From Clostridia bacterium (GTDB taxonomy: Bacteria > Bacillota > Clostridia > Oscillospirales > CAG-272): a stretch of DNA of 37,380 nucleotides. The first letter of the stretch is position 1. Every line of letters starts with the position of its first letter. Positions 15,488-23,859 of this stretch are shown in pieces. The notes under the pieces are model-generated. The model was not told the origin of the DNA. It saw only the letters and a list, made by a program, of their open reading frames with translations, and made no database searches. The stretch is taken from contig JAFUPC010000078.1 of NCBI GenBank assembly GCA_017481495.1, positions 1 to 37,380 of the forward strand, given 5' to 3'. The position numbers were made by a program, and so were the translations under genes.

Positions 15488-16204
15488 GTGGCAGGCTGGG
15501 TCACACATACGCGGATTGCGGATCGGCTTCTCGGGATGCTTCCGTCCCACATCCGCTTTGACCGACGGGGATTTGTCATCGGAAGCATCGCGCCCGACTG
15601 CAACATTGAGAACGCGGACTGGTCCGATTTCACCCCGCCGCGCGCGGTCACGCATTTCATGACCGGGGAAAGCAAGACAACGGCGGATCATGAGGGGTTT
15701 TACCGGCGGTATATTGCGAACGCCGCAAACGCATCGCGCGAGGAGAGTGCGTTTCTGTGGGGATATTATGCCCATCTCGTCACGGATGCGATGTTTCAGG
15801 CTTTTTAGCGGGATGATGAGCGTGTGGCGGCGTGCTTTGCACGCCTGAAACGGAATCCCGATGCATGGGCGCGTTTTGCGGGTCTGCCCGAAACCTATGA
15901 TTCTGTCAAAGCGGTCTTCGGCCGCGCGGGACTTGAACGTGACATTGCATATCTGGAAAGCCGGTATCTTGACGGAAATCCGGACAACGCCTACGATACC
16001 GTTCTACGCAGGACAACGGACTTTCCCGACTATCTCGATTTCCTGCCGCCGGGCGCCATCACACGGAAAATCCCGCTCATGGCAAAGGATGCGCACGGAG
16101 CCGCCCCGATGGCGCTTCTGCTGTTTTCAGAGGAGGAATATGAAGCGTTCGTATCGGCGGTGTGTGAAAGACTCATGCGATTGATTCTTAAAAAAATCGG
16201 ATAA
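15488..16204 (+). pseudogene. Zinc-dependent phospholipase C-like protein interrupted by in-frame TAG
   Basis: One continuous frame from GTG 15488 to TAA 16204 (238 codons) is broken only by TAG at 15806-15808. The first part has the likely zinc ligands of this family: H7 in VTHTRIA, D37 in GSIAPDC, H56 in RAVTHF, and H96 and D100 in YYAHLVTD. After the stop the same frame goes on with RDDERVAACF and another 130 residues with normal codon use, as expected for the rest of the protein. There is no frameshift. A single-base change (for example from TAT, TTG or CAG) would explain it. Either the gene is freshly inactivated, the TAG is read through, or it is an assembly error. It starts 4 nt after htpG without a clear Shine-Dalgarno sequence, so translation probably depends on coupling. 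Confidence 0.75.
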
Positions 16205-16211
16205 ATCAGTT

Positions 16212-16242
16212 ACAGCCGGCACCGGAATGCGATGTCGGCTGT
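16212..16242. terminator. Hairpin terminator between convergent units
   Basis: ACAGCCGGCA (16212-16221) pairs with TGTCGGCTGT (16233-16242), with one G-U, and is followed by GTTTGTGT. It lies between the htpG unit and the convergent sigma/anti-sigma operon. The T run is modest. Confidence 0.6.
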
Positions 16243-16278
16243 GTTTGTGTCAAAAATGGTTTGTTTTGGGAAATCCAT

Positions 16279-17658
16279 TTATTTTGCGGCGGTAAATGTG
16301 ACCTCCCAGCTGCCGGGTGCGACTGCGGTATAACAGTATGCCGCAAGAGAGACAGAACCGGTGCCGTTGGGGATATGGTGCATCGTGATATACACGGTAT
16401 CGCCGGATGCCGCATAACTGATCTGTGTTTTCGGTGCCATCGGATCCGGTGCGGTGGTATCATAAGGAGATTTTTCTTCCATGACCGTATAATCGGACAG
16501 GAATGCTTCATATTCTGCCGTATAGGTCATGGGCGACCAGTACAGAATGCCGTTCTGTTCCAGTGCACGGACAGAGAACGAGACGTATCCCATCGGAAAT
16601 TCCGCCTGCAAAGTATCCGCATTGTCTGCGGGATCTGTCGGATGGTTGTATCCGACCGCTTCGATCATACCGTGCGCCATGCCGTCCGGGTAGGTGACGG
16701 TCTGATAGACCGTTTCTGCCGTGCCGTCAGTCGGCAGAGAAAGGCACACCGTGGTTTCTTCTGTGAACTCCTCCGCGAAAATCAGGACTTCCGCGTGGAA
16801 ACCGGTAATGGGAGCGGCGGGTGTTTCGGTCAGAGAAAAGATGCCGCTGTCCCCGTAAGCCCGGAGCGGGTAAGCGTTTCCGTCACGGTCGACGAGTGTC
16901 ATAACGGGTGTACGGTTTTCGTACAGGGCGGAAGAATCTTCAAGGCAGAGGGGGTTGTCCGTATCATCGGTATAGGAAAGCTCTGCCGCAAACGTGGTCA
17001 GGTCTTCCGTCAGTGGGATCAGGGTCAGGGAGAGCGTGCCGTTTTCCACCGTGTAGGGGTGATATTCCGAAGGGACACGGCGGAAGCAGATCTCCGTTCC
17101 GGCAAAGGAAAGTCCTGCCAGCGCATCCTCCCATGTGACGGACGGCCAGCGAATGCAGTAGGTCTGCAAAGCGTTTTCCGCACGACCGGATACCTGTGTC
17201 AGCGTCAGTTCTCCGACCGTATCCGCGGATGCAAACAATTCTTCCGCCGGCAGTGCTTCATATTGTGTGCGGGAGGTAATCCACAGCTCCGCCGCGCCGT
17301 CGTGCCAGTATCCGAACAGTACCGTAAAATCGGCACCGTCCGGGACACCGGTCTGCGGCATCATGTAAAGGGGCGCGGTGTCCGCCGTTTCATCGACGGA
17401 TACCACACCGACACCGGGGAAGAAATACTTCCGGATTGCCGGTGCGGCAGTTACGGCGGTGACGCCGACGGTGAGCGTAAGCAGTGCGGCGACGAGCGGG
17501 AGCAGCTTCTTCGGACGGAGCTTTGGCGTTTTGGATGTGCGTGCGGCACCCGACACGGGAGAGAAGACCGCGGTTTCCATGCGGGAAAGCTGTTCTTTGT
17601 CGGGGGACAGGGTTTCCAGAAATGCGCGGACGGTTTCGTTTTCCTGATGGTGATTCAT
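16279..17658 (-). CDS. Membrane-anchored putative anti-sigma factor
   Basis: A 459-residue single-pass membrane protein: a cytoplasmic N-terminal domain (about 1-48) rich in charged helix, a membrane segment at 51-72 beginning KLLPLVAALL, and a large extracytoplasmic part of nearly 390 residues with beta-rich, aromatic sequence. This topology and the position directly after an ECF sigma gene are those of an anti-sigma factor whose outer domain senses the envelope (DUF4179-like proteins of Clostridia). I start at ATG 17658, which has GGAGG 7 nt upstream and overlaps the sigma stop in ATGA; an ATG at 17664 overlaps the Shine-Dalgarno sequence itself. No known ligand-binding fold is recognised in the outer domain. 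Binding to the sigma factor is inferred from context. Confidence 0.7.
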   Translation of the reverse strand: MNHHQENETVRAFLETLSPDKEQLSRMETAVFSPVSGAARTSKTPKLRPKKLLPLVAALLTLTVGVTAVTAAPAIRKYFFPGVGVVSVDETADTAPLYMMPQTGVPDGADFTVLFGYWHDGAAELWITSRTQYEALPAEELFASADTVGELTLTQVSGRAENALQTYCIRWPSVTWEDALAGLSFAGTEICFRRVPSEYHPYTVENGTLSLTLIPLTEDLTTFAAELSYTDDTDNPLCLEDSSALYENRTPVMTLVDRDGNAYPLRAYGDSGIFSLTETPAAPITGFHAEVLIFAEEFTEETTVCLSLPTDGTAETVYQTVTYPDGMAHGMIEAVGYNHPTDPADNADTLQAEFPMGYVSFSVRALEQNGILYWSPMTYTAEYEAFLSDYTVMEEKSPYDTTAPDPMAPKTQISYAASGDTVYITMHHIPNGTGSVSLAAYCYTAVAPGSWEVTFTAAK

Positions 17659-18203
17659 AAACATCCTCCTGTTTTTTCGATGGCGGCGCGCAGCTGCTCC
17701 CGTCCGGTCTGGAGCTGGGTGCGGACGGTGCTTTCGTTGCGGGAGAGCAGCTTTGCGATGGTTTTCGTCGGCAGTTCCTCATAATAATAAAGGTAGACTA
17801 CCGTGCGGATGCGCTCCGGCAGAGCGGCAAACGCGGCGGGAAGCGTGTTGTCAACGGACGGATAACGGTCGCCGGAGCTGAGTGCGTAATCGGGAAGATC
17901 ATCAAGCGGTGTGCGCATCCGGTGCCAGAATGCGAGCTTCTGGTTCTGACATTCGTTGCACGCGGCGCGGAGAAAATAGGCTTTCTCATGCTCCGGAGAG
18001 GAGAAGACCGTCGGATGCTTCATATAGCGCAGAAAGATATTCTGTGCCGCATCCTCCGCATCCTCCCGATGTCCGAGCCGCAGAAAACATATCCGGTATA
18101 CGCTTTCGATGTTCCGGGCGTATATCTCGTGAAGATATGCGCTGTCCGCGGCGGTTTCCGTACAGTCCGTACCGGTGAACGGATTCTGTATGACATTGTT
18201 CAT
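17655..18203 (-). CDS. ECF-type RNA polymerase sigma factor
   Basis: A 182-residue sigma-70 family factor made only of regions 2 and 4, as in ECF sigmas. Region 2 includes VYRICFLRLGHREDAEDAAQ (about 35-55), with the DAED core-binding helix. Region 4 near the C terminus includes LPERIRTVVYLYYYEEL and the recognition helix around SRNESTVRTQLQTGREQL. The start at ATG 18203 has AAGGAAGTG upstream; the frame runs on to 18287 but with no ribosome site there. It is coupled by ATGA overlap to the membrane protein downstream, its likely anti-sigma. Targets are unknown; autoregulation from a TGAAAC-type promoter at 18255 is possible. Confidence 0.92.
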   Translation of the reverse strand: MNNVIQNPFTGTDCTETAADSAYLHEIYARNIESVYRICFLRLGHREDAEDAAQNIFLRYMKHPTVFSSPEHEKAYFLRAACNECQNQKLAFWHRMRTPLDDLPDYALSSGDRYPSVDNTLPAAFAALPERIRTVVYLYYYEELPTKTIAKLLSRNESTVRTQLQTGREQLRAAIEKTGGCL

Positions 18204-18254
18204 AAAGTCACTTCCTTTGTTTTTTGAATTGTCAGCTGACGATCGGGGTTTCTG

Positions 18255-18279
18255 CACGCAGGTGCGTTGGCCCGTTTCA
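18255..18279 (-). promoter_or_regulatory. Candidate ECF-type autoregulatory promoter
   Basis: On the minus strand TGAAAC (18279-18274), a 15-nt spacer and CGTG (18258-18255) lie about 50 nt before the sigma gene. ECF promoters often have an AAC-containing -35 and a CGT-containing -10, 16-17 nt apart. The spacer is one short, so this is tentative. Confidence 0.3.
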
Positions 18280-18343
18280 CTTAACAATACAGACGAAAAC
18301 AGGAAAATGTCTGAAAAAACGAAAAATTTATGAAAAATTCAGG

Positions 18344-18387
18344 AACAGCTTCCGCAGGCGGAGAAAATCCGTGATACGGAAGCTGTT
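18344..18387 (-). terminator. Terminator of the propeller-protein unit
   Basis: An 11-bp stem, AACAGCTTCCG (18344-18354) with CGGAAGCTGTT (18377-18387). Reading the minus strand, it is followed by CTGAATTTTTC. It ends the solute-binding-protein/propeller operon before the sigma gene's promoter region. Confidence 0.75.
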
Positions 18388-18417
18388 GTTTGTAATCAAA
18401 ATGTATAGTTGTATATA

Positions 18418-19773
18418 TCACACCCCACACGAGATCTGCGACCCGATGGCATTGTATCCGCTTGCCATCAGCTTCTGCATGAACGTCAGATAGGGAATCG
18501 CGTAGCGCATCTTCATGATCTCCCCGTCCCGGGCATCTGTGTCGGCGATGATCTCGAATGCGGTCCCGCGTGCGATCATGAACTGCTCGCCGGAATGGTC
18601 GGTGAGTTTACCCATGCGCATCGGCGTTCCCGTGTACGATGCGATCTGTTTGCCGTGGCGGTCAAGCACCTTTCCGTCGGGCGCAAGAAATTCGTGATAC
18701 CCGTCGCCGTCAAGGTCGATGGGCTCGCAGAGATACCCGGGATACGGCAGGGAATAGTCCACCTCTTTGCCCGTGAACGCATCGAAATAGAAGATCCCAT
18801 CTACCTCATGCTCAAATCCGCTGTCGTCGGGAACGAAATGCTGGCGCATCGCCATGCAGACCTTTCCATAACCGTCAAGCACATTGGCGCACCAGCCGGT
18901 GTGCATATGTCCGCTGTCGGAAAGTGCCTGCCATGCGACCCGACCGTCCGGGCGGAACGTCACGACACGCGGTTTTCCGGGCGCCTCTCCTCCCTCGCGG
19001 CAAGTGTAGATGTACCATTCGCGCGTTTCGGGATGCAGATACGGCAGAATGATGTCGGAATGCCCGTCGTAGTCCGGCGCAAGACAGAGAAGCTCGTGAC
19101 CGTCGTCCACGGACAGAAGCCGCTCGCCCCAGAACAGCTCGTCTACCCCGTCGCCGTTGATATCGAGCACCGGCGTGACGTGGGAAGCCTTCGGGCCGAA
19201 GGTATCCATCGGAATTTTTACGTCCCACCGCGGCTGCATATCGCCCGACCAGCCCTGCAGGTACATATCCCCGTAAGTCCCCTGACAGGTGATGAGTACG
19301 GGTTCCCCGTGCGCGTAGCCTGCGACGAGATAAAAGCGGTAGCACAGCGACATCCGGTCGTGGAATGTGTTCCACGGCCACGGCCAGGAGCCGGTCACCT
19401 CGCCGGTCAGCGCGTTGACACGCTGTAATTTCCGGTGCATAAAGGAAAACGGCGCGCCCGTGTTGTTGATGAAATAAATCTCGTCATAGCCGTCCCCGTC
19501 CATATCCAGCGCGACGGCACAGCGGAACCAGATGCCCGGCAGAACGCCGTCCGGCAGTTCCTTTTCCCACAGCTTGTTTCCGTCCATGTCGAACATGACG
19601 AGCCAGGTGTTTTCAATGCCCTTGTAGTGAAACAGCTCCTCTCCCGGGTCAACGCCCACGCCGGGCGTCGTGAGAAAGAGCATTCCCTCCCGGTCGCCGA
19701 GCTTTACCGTGGCGGAATGGGAGTAGCCGATGCTGCGGCCGATGTCAAAGCGGTGTGTGGTTTGCAGATTCAT
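18418..19773 (-). CDS. Beta-propeller protein with Ca-binding DxDGDG repeats, rhamnogalacturonan-lyase-like
   Basis: A 451-residue protein without signal peptide. It contains at least three FG-GAP-like calcium-binding loops: DMDGDGYDEIYF, DINGDGVDELFWG and DLDGDGYHEFLAPDG. These are spread through repeating beta segments, as in the propeller of family 11 rhamnogalacturonan lyases. The fold assignment is fairly safe; the lyase activity is a guess from the overall look and from the rhamnose-cleaving neighbours. AGAGGA precedes the ATG. It starts 13 nt after the solute-binding lipoprotein gene, so the two form an operon; the product may handle what the lipoprotein delivers. It could equally be a non-catalytic binding protein. 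Confidence 0.6.
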   Translation of the reverse strand: MNLQTTHRFDIGRSIGYSHSATVKLGDREGMLFLTTPGVGVDPGEELFHYKGIENTWLVMFDMDGNKLWEKELPDGVLPGIWFRCAVALDMDGDGYDEIYFINNTGAPFSFMHRKLQRVNALTGEVTGSWPWPWNTFHDRMSLCYRFYLVAGYAHGEPVLITCQGTYGDMYLQGWSGDMQPRWDVKIPMDTFGPKASHVTPVLDINGDGVDELFWGERLLSVDDGHELLCLAPDYDGHSDIILPYLHPETREWYIYTCREGGEAPGKPRVVTFRPDGRVAWQALSDSGHMHTGWCANVLDGYGKVCMAMRQHFVPDDSGFEHEVDGIFYFDAFTGKEVDYSLPYPGYLCEPIDLDGDGYHEFLAPDGKVLDRHGKQIASYTGTPMRMGKLTDHSGEQFMIARGTAFEIIADTDARDGEIMKMRYAIPYLTFMQKLMASGYNAIGSQISCGV

Positions 19774-19786
19774 GACGGTATCCTCT

Positions 19787-22204
19787 TTATTCGTTTAAGT
19801 AAATCCAGATGCGGGACTGCATCAGGGACGTGACCTCTTCAAGCGTCTTTGCGCCGCTTTCCCAGGCGGACAGCTCTTCCTCTGCAATCTGCGAGATGAC
19901 GGAATCGGTTCCCGCCTTCATGTGGCAGTTTGCAAAGAAATCCAGGAACGCCGCGCGGTCTTCGTCCGTCAGAACGACTTCGTTGTACATCACATAATTG
20001 AAGTCCGTTTTGTATTCGTCAAGCGGTTCTGCGGAAATGTCGATCAGACCGAGCATATCGTCCGAGTTTCTCCAAAAATAGAAATATTTCTGCTTTTCCA
20101 GGAGAATCTCCATCGCGGACAGCGTCACGGGCAGATAATCGTCCGCCAGGCTGTCGGAGGACTGGCATTCGTCCGATAAGAGATACTGCAAAAACAGTCC
20201 GCATCCGCCGAGCACGTCGGAATCCGCCAGAACGGAGAGGGAATTGACACAGGAAATGCACGCGCTGTAACCGTCATCGGTCGGGTATCCGCAGAGCGAG
20301 AACGCTTCGCCGCCGTAAAGCTGTTTCAGCATCGCGTAAGCGGAGACGGAGCTGATGTCCGTGGAAAGCAGTTTGATGCGTCCCGCGGCGATGTTCTCCG
20401 GCAGATACGGGGTGTCGATGGCGTAGCCGCTGTCACTCAATCCGGTTTTGTAAAAGCTCCCGGCGTTTTCATGGACATAATCCGCATCAATGCGTTTCAG
20501 ATAGGTGACAAACTCGCGGAATTCCTCGCTGTCAAAGGAGCAGTCCTTGTTTTCGTAGTCGAGAAAGTCGTACATGGCGTTGTCGAGAATGCGGTCAATG
20601 ACTTCGTGGTCGCCGGTCAGGACTTCTCCGTCGAACGCCGTTCCCGTCTGCGGCGTTCCGGTGGACTCTACGATGACGATCTGACCGTCAATGATCTGTA
20701 TACCGGAACTGCCTGCGGCTTTGTCTGTTTCCGTACCCTTTCCGAGCAGACCGTTGCCCAGCTCGTAGAAACGGTCAAAGGTGAGACTGCCGTCCACGGT
20801 GGACTTCAGCGCCGTCAGCGTATTCACCTCAAAATACAGCGGCATATGGAACATCTGCCCGTCCGTTGAGTACGCCTCCCTGACACCGGGAAGCAGTGTT
20901 TCGCCGAAATACGGGTCAAGGTCGAGGAACACGCCTTTGTCGTAATAGTCGGTCATGTCGAAATACACGGTGTACATGAGGATGTCCGGCGTTTTTTCCG
21001 CAAAGACCTCCTCCCGGAATCCGACGGCGGCTTTGTCAAAGTTTCCGTATTTCTGGGAATAATCGACGAGTCGGATATAATAGTCCTCCGTGGATGCGTT
21101 GAAGCCCGCGACCGCTTCCTGCAGAAAATCCTGCTGTGCGACCGTCATATATCCGAGCGTGATGACGCGGCGTTCCGTAGCGTCATCCGTGTCCTCTTCC
21201 GTGCAGATGCGCACGATGCGGTCTTTTGTATTTTCGTGATATACGGCGTAGACTGTGTTTTCGTCCAGAATATAAAACGTATCGGGCTGTGCCGCGGCAC
21301 CGTCCGTCCATTCGAGAACCGTGCCGCTTTTTTTGTAGATTCCGTTTTTGTCGCTGTAATAGAGAACTCCGGAGCCGTCGGAATGAAGATCGGCGGACGT
21401 CATACCGGACGGGAGCGATATTTTTCCCGCGGGGCGGCAGGTGCCAAGTGCGGTATTGCATTCGTACATGCCGGCGGAATAAGAACCGAGCAGGAAGGTG
21501 TTTTCGTCTTTGTATATCATCCGTGAGCAGTACGCGGACAAACCGATCGTCCGGCTGATTTCCAGATTTTCGTCAAAGACAAAAACATCATTGCCCGTCA
21601 GGAGAACGACCGTCATCCCGCCGTCCTCCGTTTGCGTGGCATGGGAAGTATACTGCACACTGTAGGTTCCGTTGTCCTGCAGAACAACGGTGGAAAGCAG
21701 TTCCGTGCCGTCCGCGGAAATCCGGCTGGCGGAGACGGTCGAGATTTTGACACTGACCGTAAACAGACTGCCGTCCGGGAGCAGACGGGCGTGGTAAACC
21801 GTCCCCTCCGGAACTGCTGCAAGCGAATAAGATGCGGTCAGCGTGCCTGCGGCATCGTACTGTTCCAGTGCCGTTCCGCGGACGAGCCAGAGACTGCCGC
21901 CGTCGGTGTACATGGGGGACGCGGCACGGACGGACAGGGTATCGAATTCGGATACCGTGTAGGTGCGGATGCCGCTGATGTATTCCGCATCCGCGGTGTC
22001 CCGGTCGGATAGCGGCATGATGCCGGCGGGAAGCGTGTTTTCGGCGGAAAGGGGATCTCCAGAACCTGCGCCACCGGAATGTCCGTTACCGGACTGTCCG
22101 CTTTTGGCGGCGGCGGGCGTTTTCTGCGCGCCGTCGGACGAGCAGGAGAACAGCTGCAGGGCGAGAACCAGGGAAAGGGCGAGCGTGACGAGTCGTTTTT
22201 TCAT
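19787..22204 (-). CDS. Lipoprotein extracellular solute-binding protein with extra N-terminal domain
   Basis: An 805-residue lipoprotein. The signal peptide starts MKKRLVTLALSLVLALQ and ends in a lipobox with C21 (LFSC), so the mature protein is lipid-anchored on the outer face of the membrane. A Gly/Ser linker follows, then about 270 beta-rich residues (75-340) with propeller-like blades such as GSLWLVRGTALEQYD. The C-terminal 460 residues form a family 1 sugar-binding-protein domain beginning at RRVITLGYMTVAQQDF. Ordinary binders lack the front domain and are about 450 residues. The start is ATG 22204 with GGAGGATG upstream. No ABC sugar permease or ATPase gene is nearby, so partners must be elsewhere. 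It is co-transcribed with the propeller gene and divergent from GH4. Confidence 0.82.
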   Translation of the reverse strand: MKKRLVTLALSLVLALQLFSCSSDGAQKTPAAAKSGQSGNGHSGGAGSGDPLSAENTLPAGIMPLSDRDTADAEYISGIRTYTVSEFDTLSVRAASPMYTDGGSLWLVRGTALEQYDAAGTLTASYSLAAVPEGTVYHARLLPDGSLFTVSVKISTVSASRISADGTELLSTVVLQDNGTYSVQYTSHATQTEDGGMTVVLLTGNDVFVFDENLEISRTIGLSAYCSRMIYKDENTFLLGSYSAGMYECNTALGTCRPAGKISLPSGMTSADLHSDGSGVLYYSDKNGIYKKSGTVLEWTDGAAAQPDTFYILDENTVYAVYHENTKDRIVRICTEEDTDDATERRVITLGYMTVAQQDFLQEAVAGFNASTEDYYIRLVDYSQKYGNFDKAAVGFREEVFAEKTPDILMYTVYFDMTDYYDKGVFLDLDPYFGETLLPGVREAYSTDGQMFHMPLYFEVNTLTALKSTVDGSLTFDRFYELGNGLLGKGTETDKAAGSSGIQIIDGQIVIVESTGTPQTGTAFDGEVLTGDHEVIDRILDNAMYDFLDYENKDCSFDSEEFREFVTYLKRIDADYVHENAGSFYKTGLSDSGYAIDTPYLPENIAAGRIKLLSTDISSVSAYAMLKQLYGGEAFSLCGYPTDDGYSACISCVNSLSVLADSDVLGGCGLFLQYLLSDECQSSDSLADDYLPVTLSAMEILLEKQKYFYFWRNSDDMLGLIDISAEPLDEYKTDFNYVMYNEVVLTDEDRAAFLDFFANCHMKAGTDSVISQIAEEELSAWESGAKTLEEVTSLMQSRIWIYLNE

Positions 22205-22238
22205 TTGGGCATCCTCCGTTTCCGAATTGTATTTTATA

Positions 22239-22266
22239 ATAATATTGTACCATAGATCGTTGTCAA
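22239..22266 (-). promoter_or_regulatory. Sigma-70 promoter of the lipoprotein operon
   Basis: On the minus strand TTGACA (22266-22261), 16 nt, TATTAT (22244-22239), 34 nt before the start codon. Confidence 0.65.
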
Positions 22267-22323
22267 GTGCAAGTATTTCCAATGAAATCGTCAAAGATTT
22301 TCTGTAAAATTTGGTGAATGCTC

Positions 22324-22352
22324 TTGCAAAATCTCGTGGAATATGGTATACT
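22324..22352 (+). promoter_or_regulatory. Sigma-70 promoter of the GH4 gene
   Basis: TTGCAA (22324-22329), 17 nt, TATACT (22347-22352) with TGG in front. It diverges from the lipoprotein promoter at 22239-22266, leaving about 57 bp in between where a shared regulator could bind. Confidence 0.7.
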
Positions 22353-22395
22353 GATACTGACAAAATATTCCGACACAGGAAAGGAAACTGCCATT

Positions 22396-23730
22396 ATGGG
22401 AAAAATCACATTTATGGGTGCCGGCTCCACGGTATTTGCCAAGAACGTCCTGGGCGATACGATGCTGACCCCCGCACTGCGCGAGTTTGAAATCGCACTG
22501 TACGACATTGATGCGGAACGCCTGGAAGAATCCTACATCATGATTACGGCGCTCAACAACAACATCAACGAAGGCCGTGCGAAGATCTCCAAGTATCTCG
22601 GTGTGGAAAACCGCAAGGACGCCCTGCGCGGCGCGGATTTCGTCGTCAACGCCATTCAGGTCGGCGGCTACGAGCCGTGTACAGTCACCGACTTTGAGAT
22701 CCCGAAGAAGTACGGTCTGCGCCAGACCATCGCGGACTCGATGGGCATCGGCGGTATCTTCCGCGCCCTGCGTACCATCCCGGTCCTTGAGGACTTCGCA
22801 AACGATATGGCAGAGGTCTGCCCGCGCGCGTGGTTCTTAAATTACACCAACCCCATGGCGATGCTTGCAGGTTATATGCAGCGCTATACACCCATCAAGA
22901 CCATCGGTCTCTGCCATTCCACGCAGGTCTGCTCCCGCCATCTGCTGAACGCACTCGGCATTCCGTTCACAGAACCGATCAGAGAGCGCATTGCCGGCAT
23001 CAACCACATGGCGTGGCTTCTGGAAATTGAGGATGCGGATGGCACCGATTTGTATCCCGCCATCAAGGAAAAGGCATTTGCAAAACTGGCGGAAGCCGAT
23101 GCCGGCAAGTCCGACTGCTATGACCTTGTCCGATACGAATACATCCGCCGTCTCGGCTACTACTGCACCGAATCCTCCGAGCACAATGCAGAGTACGGAA
23201 ACCTGTTCATCAAGTCCAAGTATCCGGAGCTCATCGAGCGTTACAACATTCCGCTGGATGAATATCCGCGCCGCTGTGTCAACCAGATCGCCGGCTGGAA
23301 GAATGACCGCGAAAAGTATCTGCACGGCGAAGTCTCCCACACGAGAACGCACGAATTTGCATCCTACATTATGGAAGCGATTACCACGAACGTTCCGTTC
23401 AAGATCTGCGCAAACGTCCTCAACTCCGGCGGTGTCATCGAAAATCTGCCGCGGGAAGCGTGTGTCGAGGTCAACTGTCTCGTGGACAAGACCGGCATCG
23501 AGCCGTGCTGGCAGGGCAAGCTTCCCACACAGCTTGCGGCAATGAACATGACGAACATCAACGTGCAGCTGCTCACCATCGAAGCCGCTGTCACAAAGAA
23601 GAAGGATGCCATTTATCAGGCGGCAATGCTTGACCCGCACTGCTCCTCCGAGCTGTCCATTGACGACATCGTGCATATGTGCGACGATCTCATCGAAGCA
23701 CACAAGGGCTGGTTGCCGGAATATAAATAA
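22396..23730 (+). CDS. melA: Family 4 glycosidase, MelA-type alpha-galactosidase
   Basis: A 444-residue NAD- and Mn-dependent GH4 enzyme that cleaves by a redox-elimination mechanism in the cytoplasm. The Rossmann opening MGKITFMGAGSTVFAKN is at the N terminus. NYTNPMA, the metal-binding Cys in GLCHSTQ and the GINHMAW block follow in family order. The CHS form and GINHMAW resemble alpha-galactosidase MelA more than the alpha-galacturonidase LplD (GCCHE), but GH4 specificity is hard to call by eye. The start is ATG 22396 with AGGAAAGGAA upstream. It has its own promoter, divergent from the sugar-binding lipoprotein, and is followed by a hairpin before the esterase gene. Confidence 0.85.
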   Translation: MGKITFMGAGSTVFAKNVLGDTMLTPALREFEIALYDIDAERLEESYIMITALNNNINEGRAKISKYLGVENRKDALRGADFVVNAIQVGGYEPCTVTDFEIPKKYGLRQTIADSMGIGGIFRALRTIPVLEDFANDMAEVCPRAWFLNYTNPMAMLAGYMQRYTPIKTIGLCHSTQVCSRHLLNALGIPFTEPIRERIAGINHMAWLLEIEDADGTDLYPAIKEKAFAKLAEADAGKSDCYDLVRYEYIRRLGYYCTESSEHNAEYGNLFIKSKYPELIERYNIPLDEYPRRCVNQIAGWKNDREKYLHGEVSHTRTHEFASYIMEAITTNVPFKICANVLNSGGVIENLPREACVEVNCLVDKTGIEPCWQGKLPTQLAAMNMTNINVQLLTIEAAVTKKKDAIYQAAMLDPHCSSELSIDDIVHMCDDLIEAHKGWLPEYK

Positions 23731-23797
23731 TTTGAGCAAATTTAATTTGAAAGCAAATTTATTTGCATACATACGGACTACAGTCTCCGATTTTCCC

Positions 23798-23827
23798 GAA
23801 AACAGCGTCCAGTGTGGCGCTGTTTTC
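23798..23827 (+). terminator. Hairpin after the GH4 gene
   Basis: A perfect 10-bp stem, GAAAACAGCG (23798-23807) with CGCTGTTTTC (23818-23827), and a 10-nt loop. The T run lies inside the 3' arm and continues weakly, so termination may be partial and the esterase operon could receive read-through. I see no convincing separate promoter for the esterase gene. Confidence 0.5.
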
Positions 23828-23859
23828 CACTTTATAAACTTTGAAAGGAACCCATTCCG

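Noticed and set aside
14299..15675. Minus-strand open frame (458 aa) opposite htpG
   Set aside because: htpG is unmistakable on the plus strand; this frame crosses its stop and has no domain.
16261..17784. Long plus-strand open frame (507 aa) opposite the anti-sigma gene
   Set aside because: Antisense to the ATGA-coupled sigma/anti-sigma pair; Cys/Arg-rich mirror composition.
18232..18241. Palindrome GTCAGCTGAC upstream of the sigma gene
   Set aside because: Ten bases, not repeated elsewhere and not placed on a recognisable promoter element; expected by chance in a window this size.
18204..18287. N-terminal extension of the sigma factor to 18287
   Set aside because: No ribosome site at 18287; AAGGAAGTG fits the ATG at 18203, and the extension covers the candidate promoter.
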